Shown here: in pieces, positions 18,037 to 27,289 of the stretch
Layout of the letters: each line of letters starts with the position of its first letter
Numbering within the stretch: position 1 is the first letter of the stretch
NCBI GenBank assembly: GCA_016872715.1
Contig: VGZD01000004.1
Location: forward strand, 1 to 64,000
Source: Planctomycetota bacterium
GTDB taxonomy: Bacteria > Planctomycetota > UBA1135 > GCA-002686595
Length of the DNA: 64,000 bases
Direction of reading: 5' to 3'
Made by a program: the position numbers and the translations under genes
Notes under the pieces: generated by a model
Seen by the model: only the letters and a program-made list of their open reading frames with translations
The model's database searches: none
Told to the model about the DNA's origin: nothing

Positions 18037-19055
18037 AGACCCTGATCGTCACCGGCGGCGCCGGCTTCATCGGCTCCAACTTCCTGCAGCTCTTGGCGGC
18101 CTCGCGGCCGGACTGGACGGTCGTCAACCTCGACGCGCTCACCTACGCGGGCAACCTCGAGAACCTGATCGCGCTCGAAGGCTGGAAGAACTACACGTTC
18201 GTGCGCGGGGACATCGCGCAACGCGAGGATGTCGAGCGCGCCTTCCACGCGGCGGGCGAGTCAGGCACGAGCGTGTCGGTGGTGCACTTCGCGGCCGAGA
18301 GCCACGTCGACCGCTCGATCGAGTCCGGCCTGCCGTTCGTGCGAACCAACGTGCTCGGAACGCAGGTGCTGCTCGACGCGTCGCGCGCGCACGGGGTCGA
18401 GCGCTTCGTCCACGTCTCGACGGACGAGGTCTATGGTTCGCTCGGCGACGCGGGCTACTTCACCGAGGAGACCCCGCTCGCACCCAACTCGCCATACTCG
18501 GCGAGCAAGGCCGCGAGCGACCTGCTCGTGCGCGCGGCCGTTCACACCCACGGCTTTCCCGCGCTCGTGACGCGCTGCTCGAACAACTACGGCCCGTACC
18601 AGTTTCCCGAGAAGCTCATCCCGCTGATGATCGCCAAGGCCAGCGACGGGGAGCCGCTGCCGGTGTACGGCGACGGGAAAAATGTTCGCGACTGGCTGTA
18701 CGTCGTCGATCACTGCGAGGCGATCCTCGCCGTGCTCGAGCGCGGCCGCGTGGGCGAGACGTACAACATCGGCGGGCACAACGAGTACGAGAACATCGCC
18801 ATCGTGCGGCGGGTGCTCTCGGAACTGGGAAAGCCCTGGGACCTGATCCGCTACGTCAAGGACCGCCCCGGGCACGACCGCCGCTACGCGATCGACGCCT
18901 CGAAGATCGAGCGCGAACTGGGCTGGAAGCCGCGCTACCGCTTCGAGGACGCGCTGCCGCTGACGATCGAGTGGTACCGATCCCACGCTGCGTGGTTGCA
19001 AAGGGTCCGCAGCGGTGCCTACCGTGAGTACCTAGCCCGCCAGTATGGGGGCTAG
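18033..19055 (+). CDS. rfbB: dTDP-glucose 4,6-dehydratase
   Basis: Converts dTDP-glucose to dTDP-4-keto-6-deoxyglucose. 340 residues, typical length. GGAGFIGSNF is the NAD-binding motif; DALTYAGNLENL, FAAESHVDRSI and STDEVYGSLG are RmlB signatures, and SPYSASKAASDLLVRA carries YxxxK. RCSNNYGPYQFPEKLIPL is diagnostic. Translationally coupled to rmlD by ATGA overlap, and followed after 89 bases by the polysaccharide export genes. Confidence 0.96.
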   Translation: MKTLIVTGGAGFIGSNFLQLLAASRPDWTVVNLDALTYAGNLENLIALEGWKNYTFVRGDIAQREDVERAFHAAGESGTSVSVVHFAAESHVDRSIESGLPFVRTNVLGTQVLLDASRAHGVERFVHVSTDEVYGSLGDAGYFTEETPLAPNSPYSASKAASDLLVRAAVHTHGFPALVTRCSNNYGPYQFPEKLIPLMIAKASDGEPLPVYGDGKNVRDWLYVVDHCEAILAVLERGRVGETYNIGGHNEYENIAIVRRVLSELGKPWDLIRYVKDRPGHDRRYAIDASKIERELGWKPRYRFEDALPLTIEWYRSHAAWLQRVRSGAYREYLARQYGG

Positions 19056-19100
19056 GCCGCACCCCTTTCCGCAAGCTCCGGGCCGTCCCGGGCCGATGGA

Positions 19101-19138
19101 GGGGGGCGCCCTGTCCCCTTGGGGCAACCAAGCCCCCC
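19101..19138 (+). promoter_or_regulatory. Hairpin in the leader of the Wza-like gene
   Basis: GGGGGGC (19101-19107) can pair with GCCCCCC (19132-19138), enclosing CCCCTTGGGG, a short inner palindrome. The structure ends 6 bases before the ATG and traps the only purine-rich stretch, which is in any case too far from the ATG to be a standard Shine-Dalgarno site. Possible translational control or mRNA processing; inferred from sequence only. Confidence 0.35.
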
Positions 19139-19144
19139 CGATCC

Positions 19145-19936
19145 ATGACCACGGCCAAGCACTTCTGGCTCACTGCCCTGCTCGTCGCCATCGCGCTCGC
19201 GACGGGCGCGTGCAGCAGCACCGCCCCCGACAAGCGCGTGCTGCAGTACCTCAATGACAAGGGCTTCGGCAACCGTTACACGGGCAACGCCGAGGACCAG
19301 AACTACGTCACGATCGGAGACACGATCCAGATCGGTGACGCGTTCAACACGGAGATCAACCAGACCGTGCGCATCGAAATCGACGGCACGGTGGTGCTGA
19401 ACGAGATCGGCGAGGTGCACGTCGCTGGACAGACGCGCTCGGAGCTCGAGGCCTTCCTGACGCAGAAGTACGCGCCGTACTTCGCTCAATTGAAAGTGGA
19501 AGTTCGGATCCAGACCGCCGGCAAGGTGTACTACGTATTCGGCGAGGTCGCCGGTCAGGGCCGCAAGCAGTTCCCCGGCGACCTGACGGTGTTCGACGCC
19601 GTGATGGACGCCAATCCCGACCCGCAGACCGCCAACCTCGCGCGCACGCGCGTGATCCGCGCCGATCCGCGCGATCCGCTGGTCATCCCGGTCAACATCT
19701 CGGCCATGCTCGATGGCAACGGCGACTCGACCGACAACATCCAGCTGCGCGAGCGCGACATCATCTACGTGCCGCCCACGATGATCGCGGAGTTCGGCTA
19801 CTTCCTCGCGGACTTGATGTTCCCGATCACCAACGTGCTGCGCAACATCGCCATGTCGATGTGGATCATCAACGGCGGCGGCTTCGGCGGTCGCGGCTTC
19901 CGCAACACGAACAACAACCAGAACGGGTTCTTCTAG
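19145..19936 (+). CDS. Outer-membrane polysaccharide export lipoprotein (Wza-like, Poly_export/SLBB)
   Basis: 263 residues with a signal peptide ending in ALATGACSS, a good lipobox (Cys23). The body contains a polysaccharide-export domain (TIGDTIQIGDAFNTEINQTV; DGTVVLNEIGEVHVAGQT) and one SLBB-like region (KVYYVFGEVAGQGRKQFPGD). LRERDIIYVPPT matches the end of the soluble part of such proteins. The C-terminus is a hydrophobic segment and an Asn/Gly-rich tail, consistent with an outer-membrane alpha-helix. It likely forms the exit channel for the exopolysaccharide made by this cluster and precedes the Wzz-like gene by 13 bases, as in exosortase-A-type loci. Confidence 0.92.
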   Translation: MTTAKHFWLTALLVAIALATGACSSTAPDKRVLQYLNDKGFGNRYTGNAEDQNYVTIGDTIQIGDAFNTEINQTVRIEIDGTVVLNEIGEVHVAGQTRSELEAFLTQKYAPYFAQLKVEVRIQTAGKVYYVFGEVAGQGRKQFPGDLTVFDAVMDANPDPQTANLARTRVIRADPRDPLVIPVNISAMLDGNGDSTDNIQLRERDIIYVPPTMIAEFGYFLADLMFPITNVLRNIAMSMWIINGGGFGGRGFRNTNNNQNGFF

Positions 19937-19949
19937 GGAACTGCGTGCC

Positions 19950-21593
19950 ATGGCGCCCGCCAACCAGAGTCAGAACCAGTTGATGGAAGTCGCGTCGGCC
20001 GTGCGCCGGCGCCTTGGTCGCGTGCTCGCGCCGACCGCGGTGGTGCTTTCGCTCGGCGTGCTCGCGAGCGGTCTGGTGCCGAAGAAGTACACCGCGTACA
20101 CGGCGCTCGAAGTGCGCGACGTGCCGCTGCCGTTCAGCGGACAAGGCGGCATGGACACGACCGCGATCGTGCGCGACGTCACGGCGACTCCGTGGCAGAT
20201 CAAGCAGTACGAACGCGTGCGGCGCGTGATCGAGAAGCTCGAGTGGCCCGAGTACACCGCGCTCAACCCCTCCGAGCAGAACGACTTCGTGCGCAAGCAG
20301 ATCGATGCCATCGGACTGACTCCGCTGGCCGCCAAGAACCCGGGCGGCTCCAGCCTGATCGGCATCTCGTACACGATCGACGATCCGCAGCGCGCCGAGC
20401 AGTTCCTGAACCGGCTGCGCGATGCGTACACGCAAGAGGTCCTCGATCGCTACCGCAAGGACGCACGGCTCAACCTCGAGGTGCTGCGCAACAACATGGC
20501 CGCGGCGGCCAACGAATTGAACAAGCGCAACGAGGAGTCCGCCAAGTTCCAGAAGGACTACGCGATCTCGGCGACGCAGCAGGCCCCCGGCGGCGGACGC
20601 CAGCGCGACGAGGATCCGGTCTTCACGCGGCTCAACCAGTCGATCGTGAAGCTCGCCGAAGCCGAATCGCAAATCACCTCCGACAAGGCCGCGCTCGGCG
20701 CGCTCGGCGAGCAGTACGAGGCCGAGCCCCTGACGCTCGCCGACGCCGCGGCGCTCTCGGGCGGAGTCAGCTTCGACGACGAGCTCGCGCGCATCGAGCA
20801 GGAGATCGCGGACCTGCGCGAGACCCAGCGTCCGTACAAGGAAATCGCGACGCCCTATCAGGTGGCCGAGCGCAAGATTCGGATCCTCGAGGAGAAGGCG
20901 GCTCAACTGCGCTCGCGCGCCTCGGCGCCCGAGTTGCGCACGACCACGCGCCCCAATCCGCGCCGCGATCAACTGCTCGGAGAGATCCAGCAGCGCGAGC
21001 TGTCGCTCAAGCAGGCGGAGGCGCAGCGAGCCCAGCTCGACCGCGATGTCGCGGCGTTGCGCATCCAAAACGCGGAGCGCGTGGAAATCTTCAAGGAGCT
21101 GCGGGACCTCGACGCGCGCGCGACCGTCGCGAACGACAACTACCAGAAGGCGAGCGCGGCGTTTCTGGCGCAGAAGCGCTTCGTGGATCAGATCACGGAA
21201 GGCACGTCGAGCCCGTTCGAAGTGACCGAGCTCGCGCGTGCGCCCACCGACCCGAGCTCGCCGTCCGGCGCGATCGTGATCGCGGGATCCGCCGCCCTCG
21301 GTCTGGGGCTGGGGCTCTTGTGGGCGCTCGCCAGCGAATTCGGTCGCAATGGATTCCGCGGGGCCGCCGACGCGGGGCGTGCGCTCGCCGTCCCCGTGCT
21401 CGGCATCGTCAACGAGATCCGCACGCGCAGCCAGCGTCGCGACGACGCCACTCGCCGCGCCATCGCGGTCGTTGCCACCCTCGCCTTCGCCGGTTCGATC
21501 CTGTGGGTGGCGTGGGCCTTCGACAACCGCCCGCAGTTGCTCGGCTCGGGGCTCGCCAGCGCGCTCGACGATCTCCGCGAGGCGTTGCGCTAG
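19950..21593 (+). CDS. Chain-length determinant / polysaccharide co-polymerase (Wzz-GumC type)
   Basis: 547 residues with a membrane segment near residues 28-46 (APTAVVLSLGVLASGLVP), a large periplasmic region rich in coiled coil (about 150-400, Glu/Gln/Arg/Ala), then C-terminal membrane segments (IVIAGSAALGLGLGLLWALA and AIAVVATLAFAGSILWVAWA). This is the topology of Wzz/GumC co-polymerases. It has no Walker A/B motif and no Tyr-rich tail, so it lacks the BY-kinase domain of Wzc, and no separate tyrosine kinase gene is in the window. It likely sets polymer length together with the adjacent Wza-like channel and O-ligase. Confidence 0.9.
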   Translation: MAPANQSQNQLMEVASAVRRRLGRVLAPTAVVLSLGVLASGLVPKKYTAYTALEVRDVPLPFSGQGGMDTTAIVRDVTATPWQIKQYERVRRVIEKLEWPEYTALNPSEQNDFVRKQIDAIGLTPLAAKNPGGSSLIGISYTIDDPQRAEQFLNRLRDAYTQEVLDRYRKDARLNLEVLRNNMAAAANELNKRNEESAKFQKDYAISATQQAPGGGRQRDEDPVFTRLNQSIVKLAEAESQITSDKAALGALGEQYEAEPLTLADAAALSGGVSFDDELARIEQEIADLRETQRPYKEIATPYQVAERKIRILEEKAAQLRSRASAPELRTTTRPNPRRDQLLGEIQQRELSLKQAEAQRAQLDRDVAALRIQNAERVEIFKELRDLDARATVANDNYQKASAAFLAQKRFVDQITEGTSSPFEVTELARAPTDPSSPSGAIVIAGSAALGLGLGLLWALASEFGRNGFRGAADAGRALAVPVLGIVNEIRTRSQRRDDATRRAIAVVATLAFAGSILWVAWAFDNRPQLLGSGLASALDDLREALR

Positions 21594-21670
21594 AGGGTCA
21601 CGTGCCCGTCGCGCTCCACACTCTCGGTGCGATCAAGACGCGGGATCGCCGCGGGAGACGGACCTAGCCC

Positions 21671-23041
21671 GTGCGCGACGTCCTCTTTTCGCTGGTGATC
21701 TTGGTGTTGCTGCCGGTCTGTTTCCGGCGGCCCTTGATCGGCGTGCTCTCGTTCTCGTGGCTCGCCTACATGCGCACGCAGGATCTGTGCTGGGGATTCG
21801 CGCGCGAGCAGCGCTGGTCGTTCTTGATCGCCGGCGTGACGCTCGCGGGTCACCTCGCGCGCCCCGGATCCAAGTGGCTCGAACGGGACCTGCGCTCGAC
21901 CGTGATGGTCTTGCTCGCGATCTGGGTCGGCTTCTCGATCCTCTCCGCGGGCGACTTGGATCCGATCATCATCGACCTGTACGTCGAGTACTGCAAGATC
22001 GTCGGCATCGCCCTGTTCACGACCGCCGTCGTCACACGACGCGAGCATCTGCGCGTGTTGATGTGGGTCATCGCTCTCTCGTTCGGATTCTACGGCGTGA
22101 AGGTCGGGCTCTCGGGCGTGCTCTCTTTGGGCCGCATCAAGGTGCTGCAAGGGCCCGGCGGCATGCTCGAGGACAACAATAACTTCGGCCTCGCGTTGTG
22201 CATGGGCCTGCCGTTGCTGATTCAGATCGCGCTGGCCGAGAAGAACCGCATTCTGCGGCGCGGCTTCATGGCCATGATCCCACTGACGGTGCTGACGATC
22301 ATCCTCACGCACTCGCGCGGCGCGTTCCTCTCGCTGTGCGCGCTCGGGGCCACGCTGATCTGGCGCTCCCGCAATCGCCTCGCGGGCCTCATGATCGCCG
22401 GCCTCGGCGGCTTGGTCACGCTGGCGTTCGTCGACCGCTCGTACGTCGAGCGCATCTCGACGATTCAGGACTACCAGACCGATGGTTCGGCCATGGGCCG
22501 ACTCGCGGCCTGGAAGACGGCGCTCAACATGACCGAGGCCAATCCGGTGTTCGGAGTCGGCTACGGGATGTTCCAGTGGAACTACTGGAAGTACGCCTCG
22601 GGCGCCCAGAGCGAGGGGCGGCGCGTCGCGCACAACGCCTACCTGCAGATTCTGGCGGAGTGCGGGCTGCCCGCGTTCTGTCTGTACATGACGCTGATCG
22701 TGCTCTCGTTCTGGAGCCTGTGGCGCATTCGGCGGCGCGCGGCGCAAGCCTACTACGCGAGCTGGATCCTCGAATACGCCACGATGTTCGAGGCCTCGAT
22801 GGTTGCGTTCGTGGTCGGCAGCACGTTCCTCAACCGCGCGCAGTTCGACCTGTTCTATCACTTCGTGGCGATCATTCTGGTCTTCGAGCGCATCGCCATG
22901 CGCGAGATGGAAGGGCTGGTGCCCGACGAGGGTCCGCGCAGTCACGGCGGCGAGCTAAAGCTCGTGGAAGCGCGCGGTTTCCGGCGCGCGGCGGGACGCA
23001 ACGGCTTCGTGCGCGGCACCCTGCAAGAGATTCGGAGCTGA
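21671..23041 (+). CDS. O-antigen ligase/polymerase family protein, exosortase A-associated O-ligase type
   Basis: 456 residues with about 10-12 membrane segments. GGMLEDNNNFGLALCMGLPLL, LTHSRGAFLSL and RRVAHNAYLQILAECGLPAF match, from memory, the family called probable O-glycosylation ligase, exosortase A system-associated. The Wzy/WaaL fold uses Arg and His in the large periplasmic loop, and HNAYLQ is that loop's conserved site. The start is GTG 21671. It would polymerise or ligate the polysaccharide in the inner membrane. It sits between the Wzz-like and amidotransferase genes, as in XrtA polysaccharide loci. Confidence 0.88.
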   Translation: MRDVLFSLVILVLLPVCFRRPLIGVLSFSWLAYMRTQDLCWGFAREQRWSFLIAGVTLAGHLARPGSKWLERDLRSTVMVLLAIWVGFSILSAGDLDPIIIDLYVEYCKIVGIALFTTAVVTRREHLRVLMWVIALSFGFYGVKVGLSGVLSLGRIKVLQGPGGMLEDNNNFGLALCMGLPLLIQIALAEKNRILRRGFMAMIPLTVLTIILTHSRGAFLSLCALGATLIWRSRNRLAGLMIAGLGGLVTLAFVDRSYVERISTIQDYQTDGSAMGRLAAWKTALNMTEANPVFGVGYGMFQWNYWKYASGAQSEGRRVAHNAYLQILAECGLPAFCLYMTLIVLSFWSLWRIRRRAAQAYYASWILEYATMFEASMVAFVVGSTFLNRAQFDLFYHFVAIILVFERIAMREMEGLVPDEGPRSHGGELKLVEARGFRRAAGRNGFVRGTLQEIRS

Positions 23042-23045
23042 CGCC

Positions 23046-24935
23046 GTGTGCGGTCTGTGCGGCGTGGCCTTCGACGACCTGACTCGGCGTCCGGACCCCG
23101 AGCGTGTGCGCGCCATGACGCGCACGCTCGCGCTGCGCGGCCCCGACGACGAGGGAGTGTGGACGCGCGGTCCGCTGGCGGTGGGATTCCGGCGGCTCTC
23201 GATCATCGACCTCTCCGGCGGTCACCAGCCGATCGAGAACGAGGACGGGACGATCGCGCTCGCGATCAACTGCGAGATCTACAACTTCGTCGAGTTGCGG
23301 GCGGAACTCGAAGCGAAGGGGCACCGCTTCCGCACGCGCTGCGACTCGGAAGTGGTCCTGCACCTCTACGAAGAGCATGGCGAGCGTTGCGCCGAGCGGC
23401 TCGTCGGCATGTACGCGTTTTGCCTGCTCGACCTGCGCGATCCACTGCGGCCGAAAGTCGTGCTCGGTCGGGACCGACTCGGCATCAAGCCGATGTTCTA
23501 CGCGCGCACGCGCGAGGGGCTTGTGTGGGGCAGTGAACCGAAGGCGCTGCTCGAATGGGGGGCCACGCCGCGCGAGCTGCGGCCGCACAAGCTGCTCGAC
23601 TACCTCGTGCTCGGCTACACGGGCGGCGAAGAGTCCGCATGGAGTGGCATCCGGCGATTGCCGCCCGCGAGCACGCTGACGTGGCGGCCGCTCAGCGAGC
23701 CCCTCGTGCGGACGTACTGGGATCTGCCGACGGATGCGCTGAGCGCGCCGACTTCCGACGAGGAGGTACTCGACTGGCTCGATCGCGTGGTCGAGGACGA
23801 GCTGGTTTCTGACGTGCCTCTGGGAGCGTTCCTGTCAGGAGGCATCGACAGCACGGCCGTGGTGACGAGCATGGCCCGCGCTCGATCGGCGCCGGTCGTG
23901 GCGTGCTCGGTGGGCTTCCAGGACGAGCGGTACGACGAGCTCGATCTCGCTCGCGACACCGCGCGACGCCTCGGTGCGATTCACCACACCGAGATTCTCG
24001 AGCCCGATCCCAAGCTCGCCACCGAAGTGCTGCCGTGGATTTTCGACGAGCCGCTCGCGGATCCGTCGACCCTGCCGACGTACCTCGTCGCGCGCATGGC
24101 GCGCAGGCACGTGACCGTAGCGCTCAGCGGTGATGGAGGGGACGAGACGTTCGCCGGCTATCGGCGCTACGTCCACGACGTGGCGGAGAATCGCGTGCGG
24201 CGCGCGCTCGGTGCAAGCGGGCGCGCGCTCGCCGGAGCGGCGGGTCGGGTCTATCCCAAGGCCGATTGGGCACCGCGCTGGTTGCGCGGGAAGACGTTCC
24301 TGGAGAACGTGGCGCGCGAGCCCGCCGATGCGTACTTCCACAGCGTGACCCAGCTCGCGCGCGTCGAGGCGCTCGCATTGCTCGCGCCCGACCTCGGCGC
24401 GCACCTCCTTCGACACGATCCGGCGGCGGAGTTCCGCCGCTGGTATGAGCGCGTTCAGGTCGACGATCCGCTGTACCGCGTGCAGTACGCCGACTTCCAC
24501 ACGTACTTGCCCGACCAGATCCTCGCCAAGGCCGATCGCGCGTCGATGGGCGCTTCGCTGGAAGTCCGGCCGCCGCTGCTCGACCATCGCTTCGTCGAGC
24601 GCTTCGCGCCCTTGCCCGCGGACCAAAAAGTCCGCGCAGGCCGCGGCAAGCACGCCCTGCGCGAGGCACTGCGATCGCGCGTGCCGAGCGAGATCCTCGA
24701 CGGACGCAAGCGCGGTTTCGACACGCCGCTGCGCGCGTGGAGCGCTGGACCGCTCGGAGCGAGCATCGAGGATGCCATCCACACGCTGCCCAGCGAGTGG
24801 TTCGCCAAGGACGTGCTGCGCGCGCGGCTGGCGGAGCATCGCTCGGGGCTGCGCGACCACGGACGATTGCTGTGGAGCCTCCTCGTGCTCGAGCACTGGC
24901 GCCGACGCCACGACGTGCGGGGCCTGTCCGCGTGA
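23046..24935 (+). CDS. Asparagine synthase-like amidotransferase, exosortase A locus type
   Basis: 629 residues. GTG start, then CGLCGVAF, giving an N-terminal Cys nucleophile for a glutaminase domain (residues 1 to about 215; RGPDDEG and CEIYNFVELR are conserved). The synthetase domain has LSGGIDSTAVV, the PP-loop pyrophosphatase motif, and ALSGDGGDETFAGYRRY. Length and order match the exosortase A system-associated amidotransferase rather than housekeeping AsnB. It probably amidates a uronic or amino sugar of the exopolysaccharide; the substrate is inferred. It begins 4 bases after the O-ligase stop and overlaps the next gene by 4 bases (GTGA). Confidence 0.9.
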   Translation: MCGLCGVAFDDLTRRPDPERVRAMTRTLALRGPDDEGVWTRGPLAVGFRRLSIIDLSGGHQPIENEDGTIALAINCEIYNFVELRAELEAKGHRFRTRCDSEVVLHLYEEHGERCAERLVGMYAFCLLDLRDPLRPKVVLGRDRLGIKPMFYARTREGLVWGSEPKALLEWGATPRELRPHKLLDYLVLGYTGGEESAWSGIRRLPPASTLTWRPLSEPLVRTYWDLPTDALSAPTSDEEVLDWLDRVVEDELVSDVPLGAFLSGGIDSTAVVTSMARARSAPVVACSVGFQDERYDELDLARDTARRLGAIHHTEILEPDPKLATEVLPWIFDEPLADPSTLPTYLVARMARRHVTVALSGDGGDETFAGYRRYVHDVAENRVRRALGASGRALAGAAGRVYPKADWAPRWLRGKTFLENVAREPADAYFHSVTQLARVEALALLAPDLGAHLLRHDPAAEFRRWYERVQVDDPLYRVQYADFHTYLPDQILAKADRASMGASLEVRPPLLDHRFVERFAPLPADQKVRAGRGKHALREALRSRVPSEILDGRKRGFDTPLRAWSAGPLGASIEDAIHTLPSEWFAKDVLRARLAEHRSGLRDHGRLLWSLLVLEHWRRRHDVRGLSA

Positions 24936-26095
24936 GGATCACGGTCCTCACTTCGCTGTTTCCGAGCGGTCCGCGTCCGCGCGAGGGCATCTTCGCCGAG
25001 CGACGCTGGGCGCTCATGCGCTCGCGCGGCCACGACGTACGCGTCGTGCAGCCGCTGCCTTGGGCTCCCCTCAGCTTGGGCCGAGCGGCGTGGCGCGAGC
25101 TCGCGGCGATGGCGCCGGTCGAGACTCGCAGCGGCCTCCACGTGACGCGTCCGCGCTACCTGCACGTTCCACGCCTTGCGCGCTTCAATGCCGCGAGCTT
25201 CGCGCGCGAGGGACTGCGCGTGATCACGCGTGGAGAGCGACCCGACGTCGTCGTAGCGGACTACGCTTGGCCCGCGAGCCAAGCCGCCGCAGCGCTGGTC
25301 GCGGCGGGCATCCCGTGCGTCGTGAACGGTCGCGGCAGCGACGTGCTCGCCGTGGCGGGCGAGGCTGGACTGGGCGATGAACTCGCGCGCAACCTGCGCG
25401 TGGCGGGGCACTGGTGCGCGGTCTCCGAGGACTTGGTGCGACGGATGGACGAGCTCGGCGGCGCGCAGCGCGGCGTGTTGGTCGCCAACGGCGTCGATGC
25501 CGAGCTCTTTCGACCGCGCGAGCCGCTGGTGTGCCGCCGCGAGCTCGCTCTCGCGCCACAGGGCGAGCTCGTGCTCGTCGTCGGACACCTGATCGAACGC
25601 AAGGACCCGCTGCTGGCATTGCAGGCGTTCGCCGCGGCGGCGCGCGCACTGCCCAACGCTCGCATCGCGTTCGTCGGACGCGGTCCGTTGCAAGATGCGC
25701 TGCTCGCTCGCGCGGTGGAACTCGGCCTCGAGCGGCGCATGCAGCTCGTCGGCGAGGCGCCACCGCAGACGCTCGCGCTGTGGTACGGAGCCGCTGACGT
25801 GCTGCTGCTCACCAGTCGTCGCGAGGGCCGTCCCAACGTGGTGCTCGAGGCGCTGAGCTCGGCTCTGCCCGTGCTCGCCACCGATGCCGGCGGAACGCGA
25901 GAGCTGCTGCGTGCAGTCCCCGGCGCGCTGGCGGAGTCACGCGACCCCGACGTCCTCGGTGCGCGACTGCGCGAGATCCTGCACGCTCCCCCCGATCGGG
26001 AGCTCTTGCGCACGCAGGCCCGCAGTTTTGGCTGGGAGGCAGGGCTCGACGCGCTCGAGGCGCTGCTCGCCAAGTCCATCGAGGCCGCGCGATGA
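24932..26095 (+). CDS. GT4 family glycosyltransferase
   Basis: 387 residues, GT-B fold. The N-terminal half starts VRITVLTSLFPSG and has a Gly-rich donor-side turn; the C-terminal half has the GT4 motif around SRREGRPNVVLEALSSALP (E-x7-E type). GTG 24932 overlaps the amidotransferase stop, and its own stop overlaps the next ATG (ATGA), so three genes are translationally coupled. No membrane segment is seen, so it is cytoplasmic or peripheral. It adds a sugar during repeat-unit assembly; donor and acceptor cannot be read from the sequence. Confidence 0.9.
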   Translation: MRITVLTSLFPSGPRPREGIFAERRWALMRSRGHDVRVVQPLPWAPLSLGRAAWRELAAMAPVETRSGLHVTRPRYLHVPRLARFNAASFAREGLRVITRGERPDVVVADYAWPASQAAAALVAAGIPCVVNGRGSDVLAVAGEAGLGDELARNLRVAGHWCAVSEDLVRRMDELGGAQRGVLVANGVDAELFRPREPLVCRRELALAPQGELVLVVGHLIERKDPLLALQAFAAAARALPNARIAFVGRGPLQDALLARAVELGLERRMQLVGEAPPQTLALWYGAADVLLLTSRREGRPNVVLEALSSALPVLATDAGGTRELLRAVPGALAESRDPDVLGARLREILHAPPDRELLRTQARSFGWEAGLDALEALLAKSIEAAR

Positions 26096-27279
26096 GGATC
26101 CTCTATCACCACCGCACGAGCGCTGGAGACGGTCAAGGCGTGCACATCCGCGCCCTGCAGCGTGCCTTCCGCGAGCTCGGCCACGAGGTCTTCGAAGTGA
26201 GCATCGCCGCCCGTCGCGACGGTGCGGCGGCCACCCCCGCGCGCGATGTGCGCGCTCGCGCGCTCGCACGCATGCCGCGCTTGGTTCGCGAGCTCGGGGA
26301 GTACGCCTACACGAGCTTCGGCCGACCGCGCATCATCGCGGCGGCCAACGCGCACGAGCCCGACTTCATCTACGAGCGCTACGCCTTCGGAAATGCGGCC
26401 GGCGTTCTGGCGGCCCGCAAGCTCGCGCTCCCCATCGTGCTCGAAGTCAACTCGCCCATGGTGCTCGAACTCGAACGCACGCGCGGACTGTCGTTTCCGC
26501 GCACGGCACGCAGGCTCGAGGACTTCATCTGGAAGTCCGTCGACCGAGTGTGCGTCGTCACCGCCGTGCTCGGCGACATGGTGGCGGAGCGCGGCGTGGA
26601 TCGCTCGCGCATCTTCGTGACACACAACGGGGTCGAGCCCGAGCTGTACGACTATCCGCCGGACGCGCGCGAACGAGCCCGCGCCGAGCTCGCGCTGCCT
26701 GCGCTGCCGGGCACCGTGCTCGGCTTCGTCGGCTTCTATCGCGAGTGGCATCGCCTCGACCTCGTGCTCGACGCGCTCGCGGGTCCCGCGCTGTCGCAGG
26801 CGCGGCTCGTGCTGGTGGGGGAGGGACCGGCGCACGACGCGCTGGCGTCGAAGGCGCGCGCGCTCGGAGTCGAGCAGCGCGTGCACTTCGCGGGTTCGAG
26901 AACGCACGACGCGATTCCACGCTTGTTGCCAGCCTTCGACGTCGCGCTCGTTCCGGCCATCAATCCCTACGCGTCGCCCCTCAAGCTGTTCGAGTACATG
27001 GCCGCGAGCCTCCCGACGATCGCGCCCGACCAGCCCAACTTGCGCGAAGTGCTCGAGCACGAGCGCAACGGCTTGCTCGTGCCTCCGGGCGATGCTGCCA
27101 GCTTGCGCGCGGCGCTCGAGCGCCTCTCGTCGGACGCAGCACTGCGACTGCGGCTCGGCGCGCGCGCGCGAGCCGATGTTCTCGAACGCGACCTCACGTG
27201 GTGCGGCAACGCCCGCGCGGTGGTCGCTGTCGCGAGCGAACTCGTGCGCGAGCGGCGCGCACGCAAGGGAGCGCGCTAG
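26092..27279 (+). CDS. GT4 family glycosyltransferase
   Basis: 395 residues starting MRILYHHRTSAGDGQGVHIR, an N-terminus typical of GT4 enzymes in exosortase-A-type loci. RIFVTHNGVEPELY lies before the linker, LGFVGFYREWHRLDLVLDAL opens the second domain, and SPLKLFEYMAASLPTIAPD is the E-x7-E donor-binding motif. Coupled to the previous GT by ATGA overlap and followed after 10 bases by the deacetylase. Cytoplasmic assembly of the polysaccharide repeat unit is inferred from context. Confidence 0.9.
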   Translation: MRILYHHRTSAGDGQGVHIRALQRAFRELGHEVFEVSIAARRDGAAATPARDVRARALARMPRLVRELGEYAYTSFGRPRIIAAANAHEPDFIYERYAFGNAAGVLAARKLALPIVLEVNSPMVLELERTRGLSFPRTARRLEDFIWKSVDRVCVVTAVLGDMVAERGVDRSRIFVTHNGVEPELYDYPPDARERARAELALPALPGTVLGFVGFYREWHRLDLVLDALAGPALSQARLVLVGEGPAHDALASKARALGVEQRVHFAGSRTHDAIPRLLPAFDVALVPAINPYASPLKLFEYMAASLPTIAPDQPNLREVLEHERNGLLVPPGDAASLRAALERLSSDAALRLRLGARARADVLERDLTWCGNARAVVAVASELVRERRARKGAR

Positions 27280-27289
27280 ATTGGAGGCC

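Noticed and set aside
19950..21593. Wzz-like protein considered as a Wzc-type tyrosine kinase.
   Set aside because: No Walker A/B motif and no Tyr-rich tail; it ends after membrane segments.
21671..23041. Second membrane protein considered as an exosortase.
   Set aside because: It has O-ligase signatures (SRGA and the HNAYLQ loop) and the wrong topology for an exosortase.
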